Origin: JAPOUP01 sp965201085
GTDB lineage: Bacteria; Pseudomonadota; Alphaproteobacteria; Rhodobacterales; Rhodobacteraceae
Length of the DNA: 64,000 nucleotides
Direction of reading: 5' to 3'
Assembly: GCA_965201085.1 (NCBI GenBank)
Contig: CBDAVS010000016.1
Coordinates: forward strand, 558,001-622,000
Shown here piece after piece: positions 9,591 through 18,649 of the stretch. A model generated the notes under the pieces. That model did no database searches. It was not told the DNA's origin and worked only from the letters and a program-made list of their open reading frames with translations. Both the position numbers and the translations under genes were made by a program. How positions within the stretch are numbered: position 1 is the first letter of the stretch; the number at the start of each line of letters is the position of its first letter.

Positions 9591-10731
9591 CCAGGGCGGA
9601 AAGGATTCGGTCCATCATCACATCACAGGCACATAGCTGGGCCCTGGATATGAATTCGTCCGGTCTGTGACCCTGATCGCTCATCGACCCGGGTCCGCAG
9701 ACGACGGTTGGTATGCCCAGCCGGTCGAAGAAACCGGCCTCGGTACCGAAAGCGACCTTCGTGGTCGCGCCGGTTCCCGCGAATGAACGCGCAAGCAGGA
9801 CGGCTTCGGCGCTGTCGGAAATATCCAGGCCCGGATAGGAGTTGATCTGCGTGACATAGATGGCCACGTCCGGACAACTTTGTCGATGCCTTGAGGCGAC
9901 GCCGTCACCAGCGGCCCGAATCCTGGCAATCGCCCGACCGAGCGGTTCGGTGGGTAGATGGCGGAACTCGAATCCGACTTCGGCAAGTTCAGGTACAATG
10001 TTTGTGGCAATGCCGGAAGACAGTCTACCAACATGCAGAGTGCTGTATGGGATGTCATGATCGGCATCGATTTCACCATGCTTCATAAACCAGCTCTGCA
10101 GGCCGCGTAACTTACCGACAAAGTCCGCCGCCAGATGAATGGCGTTCACATAGCGGGGGGCCAGTGCGGAATGTCCGCTTTCCCCCCGGCAAAGCGCATG
10201 AAACGCAGCCTTGCCCTTGTGTCCTATCGCAACCTGCATGCGGGTCGGCTCCCCGACGATACAGATACGGGGCTGACCGAGAGCGCCGGGAAGCGCATCC
10301 ATCATGTTCGCGATCCCAACACAGCCGATTTCCTCATCGTAGGAAATCGAAAGCTTCAGTGGTTCCTTGAGCTCACTGCCCGCCACACGGTCGGCGAGCG
10401 CCAGCATTGAAGCAAGAAAGCCTTTCATGTCAGTGGTTCCGCGACCATATAATCGACCGCCCTCTTCGGTCATTCGAAACGGATGCCGCCGCCAGGACTG
10501 GCCATCAACCGGAACCACATCACTATGGGCTGAAAGCAGAATGCCCGCGCCGTCAGGTTCCGTCGACGCGAACAGCCCCGCTTTCCTTCCGCAAGGGCTC
10601 GGAACGGGGAGCGTCCGGAATCCCCTTTCGGAAAGATAGCCCTGAATGAAAGCCATCATTTCAAGATTGGAGTTCTCGCTGACCGTGTCGAAGGCAATCA
10701 ACCGTTCGAGCAGCTCGATGGTCCGGGTCAT
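9586..10731 (-). CDS. argE: Acetylornithine deacetylase (ArgE-like M20 peptidase)
   Basis: 381-residue M20-family metallohydrolase, probably removing the acetyl group from N-acetylornithine or a related N-acyl amino acid. Metal ligands and catalytic residues are visible: HSDVVPVDG, the motif GRGTTDMKGF with its bridging Asp, the catalytic DEEIGC, and GEPTRMQVAIGHKGK at the start of the dimerisation domain. The late FGTEAGFF segment supplies the last ligand region. Length is normal for ArgE. Neighbouring polyamine transport and amine-oxidation genes suggest that the substrate could belong to amine catabolism instead of arginine synthesis. Confidence 0.85.
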   Translation of the reverse strand: MTRTIELLERLIAFDTVSENSNLEMMAFIQGYLSERGFRTLPVPSPCGRKAGLFASTEPDGAGILLSAHSDVVPVDGQSWRRHPFRMTEEGGRLYGRGTTDMKGFLASMLALADRVAGSELKEPLKLSISYDEEIGCVGIANMMDALPGALGQPRICIVGEPTRMQVAIGHKGKAAFHALCRGESGHSALAPRYVNAIHLAADFVGKLRGLQSWFMKHGEIDADHDIPYSTLHVGRLSSGIATNIVPELAEVGFEFRHLPTEPLGRAIARIRAAGDGVASRHRQSCPDVAIYVTQINSYPGLDISDSAEAVLLARSFAGTGATTKVAFGTEAGFFDRLGIPTVVCGPGSMSDQGHRPDEFISRAQLCACDVMMDRILSALA

Positions 10732-11294
10732 AGCCGTAGGAAGCCGAGGGGACGGATGATGTCAAGGGTTCGCCCCACGTTTGAATTCGACTCATTCCTC
10801 CATTGCCGCGCCGGGGCAACACAACCATTGGCCTGAACGGAATGACCGTCAGCTGCGAACCGCGCATAGGTTACAGAACGATGCACTGCGCACGAACATC
10901 AAAGCGGTGGCGCACGGCGTGGAATACCGACGGCTTGCCAAGCGTTCGACCCGACACAAAGGCGGCGACGGTGTTGACCATCCGGCGAATTCGCCAATCC
11001 ACTCAGACGCCTCGTTTTCGGCATGGGTCGCGGCCTCCCCTACATCCCGTTTTCCACCGTGAATATCGGAGGCGCCGAAAATGGTGTCGATGCCCGTCGC
11101 GGTCCGGGATGGTACGGCAGGAATATGGTCTATGGCCGGCTTTGGGGTAAGTGCGGTCCTCTCCCAATCCGGCACGGGTGGCCGACCCATACATGGCCGT
11201 ATCCGGTTCCTTTGGCCTCCCCACCCCGTAATTCGGGTTCGGTCCCTAACGAAAACGGTCCCGAACCGAGGCAGGCATCGTATCAATGCCGACG
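10732..11294. other. Gene-free stretch
   Basis: About 560 bp without a recognisable gene. A long minus-strand open frame lies here (about 10849-11328) but shows no family motifs and has biased, GC-rich composition like the decayed mobile elements elsewhere. It may be another unrecognised relic. Confidence 0.4.
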
Positions 11295-13397
11295 TCAGAC
11301 CAAGGAAAGGGAAGGGCCTTCTTTCCAATCATACCTTCCCAGTTCCGTGACTTCCCGCCTGAAAGGCAGTCTGTCCCCGATATCGTCGCTGTCTAGCTCC
11401 CTTGCGTAGCGATGACCTGCATAGGTGGCCCAGGCGACCGGGCCAGGAGCATCGGCATCGCCGATTATGCGGATGGTCCTGATTCCGCTGTCGGCCCATT
11501 CCTCCGAACGGCTCTGCAGGTCCAGAAACACGCCGTTGCGCTCCTGCATCGAAGTTACCGTCACGACGGCATCGCAGTGAATTTCCCTGATTGCGTCGGT
11601 GAACATACAGTTCGAGACCACATGGGATTCTGTGATTTCGACAATGCCCCGGTTCAGGATGATTTCGACTCCAAGTCCAGCCAGGCGACGGTGGATCATG
11701 GATTGCTCAAGCGTGTTCCGGGTCCATTCCGAAAGGTAGGCGGATGGCGTCACGATCGTAGTTTCGCAGCCCACATTCCGCAGAAACTCAGCCAGGACTC
11801 CTCCCATGTAGTAGTGGTCGTCGTCGTAAATCACCACATGTCCGACCGGATGGTCGCCAGCCATGATGCAGTCCGGCGTGAACAGCGGCATGGACGGATC
11901 GATGGTGATGGGTGAGACATGCTGGCGGCCAACACCATCGCGTCGCCATTTCGCACCTGTCGCGATACAGACATGCTCGAAGCCGAATTCCAGTATGCTG
12001 TCAGCATCAAGCTCGCTGTCGAAATAGATTTCCACATTCGGCTTCTGGCCTATCTGGTATTCGCGGTAGTCGGCCACCCGACCCCAGGCCGACAGACCGG
12101 GCAATCGGCGCTCCCTGGCAACGCGACCACCCAGAACCGTCCCCGCCTCCGCCAGAGCCACATCGTAGCCGCGCCCGGAAAGGGCCCGTGTGGCCTCCAG
12201 ACCGGCAGGCCCCGAGCCAACGACAAGAACCGCGGCACCGCTGCCTTTGGGATTCATGATTTCGGGATGCCAACCCTTGCGCCATTCCTCCATAAATGTC
12301 GGGTTCTGCGTGCATCGGCTGATCGCCATGGTCATGTCCCCTGCGATGCAGATGTTGCAGCCAATGCATTCCCGGATTTCCTCCACCCGTCCGCCCTCGA
12401 TCTTCTTCGGCAGAAAGGGGTCGGCGATCGAGGGCCTTGCGCAGCCGATGAAATCGAGTGTCCCGGACCTGATCATCCGCGCCATAACGTCGGGTGAAGT
12501 GAATCTGCCAACGCCCACCACCGGTCGGTCAGTCAGGTCCCGTATGCCGCGGACGAGGGTTTCCTGAGCGGCTTCATCCCTGAACCGCGAGGGGCCGGAA
12601 CAGTCCTCCCATGTTCCATGCGCAAGATCCCAGAGATCGGGCAGGTCACGGTTCATGGCAATGAAATCGCGGACTTCCGAGTTGGAGAAGCCCAGGTCCC
12701 CAATGGTTTCATCCAGCGAAACACGAAGCGTCAATCCCATGGTATCGCCGACCGCGTCGCGGATATCAGCGAACACCTCGTTTATGAAGCGGGACCGATT
12801 TTCCAGACTGCCGCCATATTCGTCCGTCCGATGATTCGTCACACGGCTCAGAAAATGCTGGAATATACCAAATCCATGCGCCCCGTAGAGACAGATGAGA
12901 TCGAAACCTGCGCGCTTGGACCGCTCCGCCGCCTTTACAAACCATCGGCGAAGATCGCGGATCCCCGCCCTGTCGAGAGCCCGCGCCTGTACAGGGTCGT
13001 TGGTGAAGGTTCGGATCGGCTGGGCGGTGACCGCGAGCGGTACTTCGCGGGTATAGAAGTTCGGACCGTTGACACCGGGATAGGCCAACTGAATTCCAGC
13101 AAGCGCCCCGTGCTCCTTGACCTTTTCCGCCATCTTCGCAAGTCCGGGAATGTCCTGGTCTTCCCAGAGTCGAAGCTCTATGAACGGAGTGATCTCCGAT
13201 GTATGGTGCATTTCGCACTGCTCGGTGAACACCACCCCCCAGCCGCCCTGTGCCTTGATACCGCGCATCTCCGCCGCGGCCGATGGATCGCGGTAGCCTC
13301 CGCCGTTGCAGTGAGGAACTTGATAGAAACGGTTCTTCGCTGTAACGGGTCCGATTTTCACCGGCTCAAAAAGGATGTCGTAGCGGGGATCACGCAA
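11295..13397 (-). CDS. Trimethylamine dehydrogenase / N-methylproline demethylase-family flavoprotein
   Basis: 700-residue flavoprotein: an N-terminal FMN TIM barrel of the old-yellow-enzyme type, a 4Fe-4S cluster, and C-terminal nucleotide-binding domains. Visible are DPRYDILFEPVKIG, YQVPHC with the Cys that carries the 6-S-cysteinyl FMN in trimethylamine dehydrogenase, YGGSLENRSRF, and CARPSIADPFLP. The cluster motif is ECIGCNICIAGDM with a later SRCTQNP, and VLVVGSGPAGLEA is a Rossmann motif. The TTG at 13397, preceded by GGGAGG, gives an N-terminus aligning with mature trimethylamine dehydrogenase and places the flavin Cys at residue 30 as in that enzyme. It probably demethylates an N-methylated amine; the substrate is not determined by sequence. 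Confidence 0.82.
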   Translation of the reverse strand: MRDPRYDILFEPVKIGPVTAKNRFYQVPHCNGGGYRDPSAAAEMRGIKAQGGWGVVFTEQCEMHHTSEITPFIELRLWEDQDIPGLAKMAEKVKEHGALAGIQLAYPGVNGPNFYTREVPLAVTAQPIRTFTNDPVQARALDRAGIRDLRRWFVKAAERSKRAGFDLICLYGAHGFGIFQHFLSRVTNHRTDEYGGSLENRSRFINEVFADIRDAVGDTMGLTLRVSLDETIGDLGFSNSEVRDFIAMNRDLPDLWDLAHGTWEDCSGPSRFRDEAAQETLVRGIRDLTDRPVVGVGRFTSPDVMARMIRSGTLDFIGCARPSIADPFLPKKIEGGRVEEIRECIGCNICIAGDMTMAISRCTQNPTFMEEWRKGWHPEIMNPKGSGAAVLVVGSGPAGLEATRALSGRGYDVALAEAGTVLGGRVARERRLPGLSAWGRVADYREYQIGQKPNVEIYFDSELDADSILEFGFEHVCIATGAKWRRDGVGRQHVSPITIDPSMPLFTPDCIMAGDHPVGHVVIYDDDHYYMGGVLAEFLRNVGCETTIVTPSAYLSEWTRNTLEQSMIHRRLAGLGVEIILNRGIVEITESHVVSNCMFTDAIREIHCDAVVTVTSMQERNGVFLDLQSRSEEWADSGIRTIRIIGDADAPGPVAWATYAGHRYARELDSDDIGDRLPFRREVTELGRYDWKEGPSLSLV

Positions 13398-14192
13398 TTC
13401 AGCCTCCCTATCCGTAGCGCCGCAGTATACGACACAGACCATTAATGGGAAGGAATGCCGCTTTCCGTGACATTGCAATGCACAACATGTCGAAAACGAC
13501 GCGAAGCTTCCGCGTTCCACGCCCGGATGGGTGAGACCACGTCAAATCTCTCAAGTCACTGGATGTCTGCCCTGAACACTCATGCGGCGAGCGGTCCGCA
13601 TACGCACCACCTTGATGTAACGTTTCAAGGCGGGATTCCGGCATATGCGCGGCGTGTGCCGGGATCCCGCCTTTCCCCCGGTGTCCGGTACACAACCGGC
13701 GTATGCGGGATCGAGGACGCCTGCCTCACGACGCAAAAACCTGTATCCGACTGTACCCGAGCGTTGGAATCGAATACGGCCATGTACCTCGGCCAGGCCC
13801 GCGGACTCCGGCAAAACCGGATTGGATTGCCGGATTCGATTTATGTCCGTTACCGTCGATTCCGCCCGCAGGCGGGAGTGGCAGCGCTCGGATATTCAGG
13901 CAATCAGATCGGGCTGAAGCCGCACACATGCACGGATTTTCAACGGACAGCGTCGAGCGAGGGTTATGGATGGCCGGAGTTCCGCCTATCGAGGGTATTC
14001 GACAACATTGAGCGAACGGGCAGCGATATACCTCAATCGTAAGGACACGGCATAAGGGATTATGGGTGTACCAAAATCCGGCAGGCTGGATCGGTAACCT
14101 GTACCTCTATGCCCGCACGGCACGGACAAGCCCCGATGCCACGCAGCGGACCGGCCTAAACCGCCTCGAAATACGTTGAAACCGTCACTTGC
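13398..14192. other. Gene-free stretch
   Basis: About 800 bp between the flavoprotein gene and the DUF1028 gene. Apart from the hairpin at 13629-13671 and smaller inverted repeats rich in CCGG, no gene, RNA or transposase motif was recognised. Confidence 0.45.
13629..13671. repeat. Long near-perfect hairpin
   Basis: GGCGGGATTCCGGCATATGCG faces CGTGTGCCGGGATCCCGCC, giving a stem of about 19-20 bp with few mismatches, followed on the plus strand by CTTTCCCCC. It could be an intergenic palindrome of the REP type or a terminator between the DUF1028 operon and the downstream flavoprotein gene on the minus strand. Confidence 0.55.
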
Positions 14193-14867
14193 CTACTCGT
14201 CGCCGGGAACGCCGTAGGAAGGTGCAGTCCGAGGATCAAGAGCGCGCTGGACATAGGCGTCAAGCTGCGGTTCGTATACCCGCCAAGCCATGGCCAGAGT
14301 CTCGATCGGGCAGTTCTCGGTCCAGTCGCAGCGAAGATCCGCGACGGGCCAGGCGACCTTGTCAACAAGCATCAGGCCCGCCGAGTGAACCGGTCCGGCT
14401 TCCCCGCCAGCGGTCGCCCCGGCGCGAAGAGCGGCGATCAAGCGGTCCCCAAGTTGGCCTCGAGCGGTGAGGAAGCGGTCAACCATGGCCTGTGGCACAC
14501 CCACATTCGCAAGCAGGTTTCCGCCGCTGGCGACACTGTCGCCCTGCGCTTCGGCCCAGATGCCCAGGCTGTGCGGGCCGGAATGAATCGCTGTCCGGCC
14601 ATGTGAATCCACCGCAAGAAGCTGGCGGTATTCCATGAACCTGCCGAGTCGACCGATTTCCGCAAGCGCTTCCGGCGCTGACATCCCCGTCTCCATGAGA
14701 TCAAGCGCCCATGGTCCAAGTGCGGGATCGGTGATGTTCTGTGAAGCGACCGCGCCGACACCGGCGCGGACGTATGAGCAGCGCGCCGCCACAGCCGGAG
14801 AGGATGACGAGATCGCAACCCCGAACATTCCCGTCTCAGGACAGCGGGCGACGAGGGATAACGTCAT
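14193..14867 (-). CDS. DUF1028 family protein (Ntn-hydrolase-like)
   Basis: 224 residues matching DUF1028: LVARCPETGMFGVAISSSSPAVAARC at the start, VGAVASQNITDP, GPWALDLMETGMSAPEAL and the late LMLVDKVAWPVADLRCDW. The family has an Ntn-hydrolase-like fold and is often found next to RidA and amino-acid catabolic enzymes; the reaction is unknown. It is the last gene of a tight minus-strand operon after the FAD monooxygenase and RidA genes, four bases downstream of the RidA stop. Confidence 0.85.
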   Translation of the reverse strand: MTLSLVARCPETGMFGVAISSSSPAVAARCSYVRAGVGAVASQNITDPALGPWALDLMETGMSAPEALAEIGRLGRFMEYRQLLAVDSHGRTAIHSGPHSLGIWAEAQGDSVASGGNLLANVGVPQAMVDRFLTARGQLGDRLIAALRAGATAGGEAGPVHSAGLMLVDKVAWPVADLRCDWTENCPIETLAMAWRVYEPQLDAYVQRALDPRTAPSYGVPGDE

Positions 14868-14871
14868 GGCA

Positions 14872-15288
14872 TCACTCTGGAATCACCGCCGTCGCATCGA
14901 TCTCCACCACCCATTCGGGCCGGGCAAGCGCCTGCACCACAAGCCCGGTCGAGACCGGATACACGCCCTGGATATATTCACCCAGTGTCCGGTATACAGC
15001 TTCGCGATGGCGGATATCGGTGATGTAAACCACGATCTTGACCAGATGCTCCATTCCACCTCCCGCTTCCCCGAGCAGTTGGCGGAGGTTCTGCATGACC
15101 TTATGGGTCTGCGCAACGGGGTCATGACTGTCGATATTGACCGCATCGTCCATATTCTGCGGGCATTGACCCCGCATCCACACAATGCGGCCTCCTGTGG
15201 TGACAACAGCCTGGCAAAGATCGTTGTCAAGATTCTGCTCGGGATAGCTGTCCCGGGTATTGAATTTTCGTATGCGTCTATGGGTCAT
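14872..15288 (-). CDS. RidA family protein
   Basis: 138 residues of the YjgF/YER057c/UK114 family, whose enzymes hydrolyse reactive enamine/imine intermediates formed by amine oxidation. Motifs are GRIVWMRGQCPQNMD, QTHKVMQNLRQLLGEAGG, VKIVVYITDIRHRE and YPVSTGLVVQALARPEWVVEIDATAVI, with the Arg in LARPEW and the Glu in VVEIDA in the usual positions. It is co-transcribed with an FAD monooxygenase (upstream) and a DUF1028 gene (downstream), consistent with clean-up of imines made by neighbouring oxidases. Confidence 0.85.
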   Translation of the reverse strand: MTHRRIRKFNTRDSYPEQNLDNDLCQAVVTTGGRIVWMRGQCPQNMDDAVNIDSHDPVAQTHKVMQNLRQLLGEAGGGMEHLVKIVVYITDIRHREAVYRTLGEYIQGVYPVSTGLVVQALARPEWVVEIDATAVIPE

Positions 15289-15297
15289 CTGCGGTTT

Positions 15298-16596
15298 TCA
15301 CGTTTTTGTGGCGACCTGCCGGCGATCCCTCAGGCGGTTTCCCGGTGTCGCTCCGCAATGCTCCATGTAGTTTCGCCGGATAGCGATGTGGTCCGCAATG
15401 AACTTCGCGTCACGCCATACTCCCCAGATGAACGAGGATCCACGGCAGGAGAGCCAGGGCAGTCCAATGAAGTAGAGCCCCGGAACAGCGGAAATGCCGC
15501 GCCGATGCCTTGGCCTGCCGCGGTCGTCGAAGACGTCGACCCCCAACCAGCCGAAATCAAACCTGTATCCTGTGGCCCAGATGATGTTGGAAATTCCCGC
15601 TTCTTCGAGATCGAGTGATAGGGTGGGACTGCGCATGCATTCCGGGTCGGGACCGATGAGCCTCGCATCGGGTTCCTCCGGCAGGGAGAGCCCCGTTTCG
15701 GCGGCGTAGGCATCCGCCTGGTCCAGAACCGAAAGGTAATACGAATCTCCGTTTTCGATATTCCGCTTCAGATCCGGTGCGAAGGAAACAACGCCGTCGG
15801 CGTAGCTTTCCGTCCTTCCGACCAAATTCATCCCCCTTTGGGCGAGACGACGGAAGTCGACCGTTTTGCCGCCATAGGCACCGCTGACGGAAATCGTGAC
15901 ATGTTCCCGACCTTGGCTGGGTGCCTCCCTGTCCCATTTTCCCAGAACACCGAGCCACCATACGTAATCCTGCCCGCGGTATCGACGTGGAGGGCGTTCA
16001 TGAGGACCCACCGACAGGACGACCTCCCGTCCCGAGAGAAGCAGTTCCTCCGCGATCTGAGCCCCCGATGAACCGGATCCAACAACCAGAACGCCTCCTT
16101 CGGGCAACTGATCGGGATTTCTGTAGCCACTCGAATGAATCTGCGTGATCCCGACATCATCTGGTACAATCGATGGAATGACGGGTCGCTGGAACGGGCC
16201 GGTGGCGGCAACGACGCTGTCGGCGACAAGGTCACCTTCGGACGTCTGAACCTGAAATCTACCCTGACCCGCAATCTTCCTTACCGCCAAAACCTCCACC
16301 TCGCTAAGGACCGGTGCGGAGATCCGTTCCGCGTAGGCGACCAAGTAATCCGCAACCTCTTCCTTGCCGGGAAAGGAGTCGGGCGTCGATCGGGAATACT
16401 CCATATCGGGAAACCGGTCATGCCAGGCGGGACCGTTGGCAACAAGAGACTCCCACCTTTCCGAACGCCAGCGTTCAGCTATGCGATGCCGCTCAAGCAC
16501 AAGATCCGGGACGCCGCATCCACCAAGATGGGCGCTCATCGCAATTCCGGCCTGACCCGCACCGACGATCAGCGTTTCAACTCTTTCAGGTAACAT
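15298..16596 (-). CDS. Flavin-containing monooxygenase (FAD/NADPH)
   Basis: 432 residues. The FAD Rossmann motif is VGAGQAGIAMSAHLGG near residues 11-25, and the NADPH motif is VVGSGSSGAQIAEELL. ERWRSERWESLVANGPAW and the ATGYRFDF motif (WATGYRFDFGWLGV) are typical of group B flavin monooxygenases related to baeyerization and N-oxidation enzymes. Substrate is unknown; the neighbouring RidA, DUF1028 and amine dehydrogenase-like genes suggest a nitrogen-containing compound. First gene of the operon, with a palindrome overlapping its start codon. Confidence 0.82.
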   Translation of the reverse strand: MLPERVETLIVGAGQAGIAMSAHLGGCGVPDLVLERHRIAERWRSERWESLVANGPAWHDRFPDMEYSRSTPDSFPGKEEVADYLVAYAERISAPVLSEVEVLAVRKIAGQGRFQVQTSEGDLVADSVVAATGPFQRPVIPSIVPDDVGITQIHSSGYRNPDQLPEGGVLVVGSGSSGAQIAEELLLSGREVVLSVGPHERPPRRYRGQDYVWWLGVLGKWDREAPSQGREHVTISVSGAYGGKTVDFRRLAQRGMNLVGRTESYADGVVSFAPDLKRNIENGDSYYLSVLDQADAYAAETGLSLPEEPDARLIGPDPECMRSPTLSLDLEEAGISNIIWATGYRFDFGWLGVDVFDDRGRPRHRRGISAVPGLYFIGLPWLSCRGSSFIWGVWRDAKFIADHIAIRRNYMEHCGATPGNRLRDRRQVATKT

Positions 16597-16604
16597 TATG
16601 TTAC
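16590..16604. promoter_or_regulatory. Palindrome overlapping monooxygenase start
   Basis: GTAACATTATGTTAC is a perfect 7-bp inverted repeat around one central base. It covers the start codon of the FAD monooxygenase gene on the minus strand. This could be an operator for a dimeric regulator; no regulator gene lies beside it. Confidence 0.35.
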
Positions 16605-16711
16605 ATCATTCAATACTTTGATACCGAAATCAACGCCCTCGGCATCGATACCGTGGGTCCGGCTGCAGCTGGCCTTGAGCTGGCCCTCCGGTACCGCACC
16701 CCATCCACGGC

Positions 16712-17380
16712 CTAATCGGTCGGCTCCTTCTCCGATTCCGCGTCCTCGCTCTTTTCGGGTACCGACGGCTGGGCTGGCGAGGAACTGACGCCAACCTTTG
16801 CGGGCCGCAGCAGCCGTTCATGCAGGGTAAAGCCAACTTCAGTCACCTCTATGATGTCTCCGGCCGTCGTTCCGGGAACGGGCGCCTCGAACATGGCTTG
16901 ATGAATCTGGGGGTCGAACCGATCTCCGCGCTCCGGAGACACCCGCTCCACCCCGTGTTTACCGAACACGTTCAGAAGCTCGCGCATCGTCAGTTCAATG
17001 CCTTCCACCAGTCCGGAAGTGGCCTCGCGCTGCTCCTCCGTCGCGGCTTTCAGGACGAGCGTGGCGGCGTCAAGCGCACGGGCAAGATTGTCGTGGACCG
17101 GAAGAATGTCACGGGCAAGCCTGGAGCCGCCATAGCGTTCAGCTTCCCGCCGGTCCCGCTCTCCCCGTTTGCGTACGTTTTCCGCATCGGCAAGAGCCCG
17201 CATGAAACGGTCCCTGAAATCATCCCTTTCGGCGCGAAGCGCGTCCCGTTCCGCCGCTAATGGGTCATCCGCCCCGGAATCCTCATCCGTCTCGATAATT
17301 TCGATCCGATCGTCATCGGAATCCGGCAGCTCCGGCAATTCCACTTCCGGCATCGTTGGTTTCACTTGCTCTTCCGTCAT
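16712..17380 (-). CDS. grpE: Nucleotide exchange factor GrpE
   Basis: Cofactor of DnaK that releases ADP from the chaperone. 222 residues from the ATG at 17380, chosen over an ATG four codons upstream because AGGA lies at correct distance. An acidic N-terminal tail is followed by the long dimerising helix (ERDALRAERDDFRDRFMRAL, then ADAENVRKRGERDRREAERY) and the globular domain with SPERGDRFDPQIHQAMFEAP and the final EVGFTLHERLLRPAKVGVS. Downstream of hrcA in the same orientation, as is common in alphaproteobacteria. Confidence 0.95.
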   Translation of the reverse strand: MTEEQVKPTMPEVELPELPDSDDDRIEIIETDEDSGADDPLAAERDALRAERDDFRDRFMRALADAENVRKRGERDRREAERYGGSRLARDILPVHDNLARALDAATLVLKAATEEQREATSGLVEGIELTMRELLNVFGKHGVERVSPERGDRFDPQIHQAMFEAPVPGTTAGDIIEVTEVGFTLHERLLRPAKVGVSSSPAQPSVPEKSEDAESEKEPTD

Positions 17381-17470
17381 CTCGTTCCTCATTGAGTTCA
17401 GTCACCGGTCATCCAGCCGACGAATCGCCGAATTGGATACCGGCAATTCCAAAACGTCTCAGCCTTTCCA

Positions 17471-18535
17471 TTACCCCTGATCACCGATCATCCGTCCGAC
17501 AAGCTGGGCGGTGTAGTCGACGATCGGTACGATCCGACCGTAATTCAGCCGCGTCGGGCCGATAACGCCAACGGCACCCACGATCTTCCGGTCAGCGTTC
17601 ATATATGGTGAAACCACCAAAGAGGAACCGGAAAGGGAAAAAAGCTTGTTTTCCGATCCGATGAAAATCCTTACCCCCTCGCCATCCTCGGCGAGTTCAA
17701 GGAATTCGGCGATGTCACGCTTCCGTTCAAGGTCGTCGAACAGTGTCCTGATGCGCTCCAGATCGTCCCTTTGGCCATCCGAGGCAAGGAGGTTCGACCG
17801 CCCGCGCACGATGAGTCGCTCACCCGTCTCGCCTTCATTCTCCCAGATCGCCAGACCCTGCTCGGCCAGACCGCGGGCCAGACGATCCAGATCCAGCCTC
17901 CTCTCCTCGATTTCCCGATCGAAGCTTTCGCGCAGTTCGCTGAGCGTCTTGCCCGCCGCAAGGGAATTCAGGAAATTGGCGGCTTCCCGCATCGACGATG
18001 GCGTCTGTCCGACAGGGGGAACGAATACCCGGTTCTCGACATGCCCGTCGGCGAACACGAGAACGACAAGGGCACGGTCAGGAGCCAGGGAAACGAATTC
18101 GATATGCCTGATCGGCTCTTCATGCTTCGGTGCGAGGACAAGGCTGGCCCCACTTGTCAGCACCGAGAGCGCCGATCCAATCCGATCGAACATCGCACTG
18201 ACATCAGGTTCCTTTGATCCAACCGTAGCGTCTATCTTGAGACGAACGTTGTCATCGAGATCCTCCACTTCCAGAAGCCCGTCAACAAACATCCGCAGAC
18301 CATGCTCCGTCGGAACGCGGCCCGCAGAGACATGCGGTGAATCAAGCAACCCAAGGAATTCCAGATCCTGCATCACATTCCGGATCGTGGCGGCCGAGAT
18401 GCTTTCGGACATCGAGCGCGTCAGCGTTCGTGAACCAACGGGCTCTCCGCTGTTCAGATAGCTCTCCACGACACGGCGGAACACCTCGACGCTTCGTTCA
18501 TTCAGTTCGGCGAGAATGCTTGACGTATGGGACAT
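17471..18535 (-). CDS. hrcA: Heat-inducible transcription repressor HrcA
   Basis: 354-residue repressor of class I heat-shock genes. The N-terminal winged-helix region contains VVESYLNSGEPVGSRTLTR and SISAATIRNVMQDLEFLGLL, and PHVSAGRVPTEHGLRMFVD follows, all diagnostic of HrcA. The C-terminal end has VIGPTRLNYGRIVPIVDYTAQL. It normally acts on CIRCE elements upstream of groESL; no CIRCE inverted repeat was found upstream of this gene, so autoregulation is not supported here. Divergent from rph. Confidence 0.95.
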   Translation of the reverse strand: MSHTSSILAELNERSVEVFRRVVESYLNSGEPVGSRTLTRSMSESISAATIRNVMQDLEFLGLLDSPHVSAGRVPTEHGLRMFVDGLLEVEDLDDNVRLKIDATVGSKEPDVSAMFDRIGSALSVLTSGASLVLAPKHEEPIRHIEFVSLAPDRALVVLVFADGHVENRVFVPPVGQTPSSMREAANFLNSLAAGKTLSELRESFDREIEERRLDLDRLARGLAEQGLAIWENEGETGERLIVRGRSNLLASDGQRDDLERIRTLFDDLERKRDIAEFLELAEDGEGVRIFIGSENKLFSLSGSSLVVSPYMNADRKIVGAVGVIGPTRLNYGRIVPIVDYTAQLVGRMIGDQG

Positions 18536-18649
18536 GCCAGTCTCCAGATGCCGTTCAGCATGGGCTGCGCTTCGTGTACGGCCTCAACGGGGTTGCGTTC
18601 CAAACCCACCGACAGTTAAGGCAAGCGTAGCGAAATTGGAAGGGATCAG

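Noticed and set aside
10849..11328. 160-codon minus-strand open frame
   Set aside because: No family motifs, no ribosome-binding site, and it overlaps the end of the flavoprotein gene in another frame.
18536..18649. CIRCE element in the hrcA/rph spacer
   Set aside because: No TTAGCACTC...GAGTGCTAA type inverted repeat could be found.
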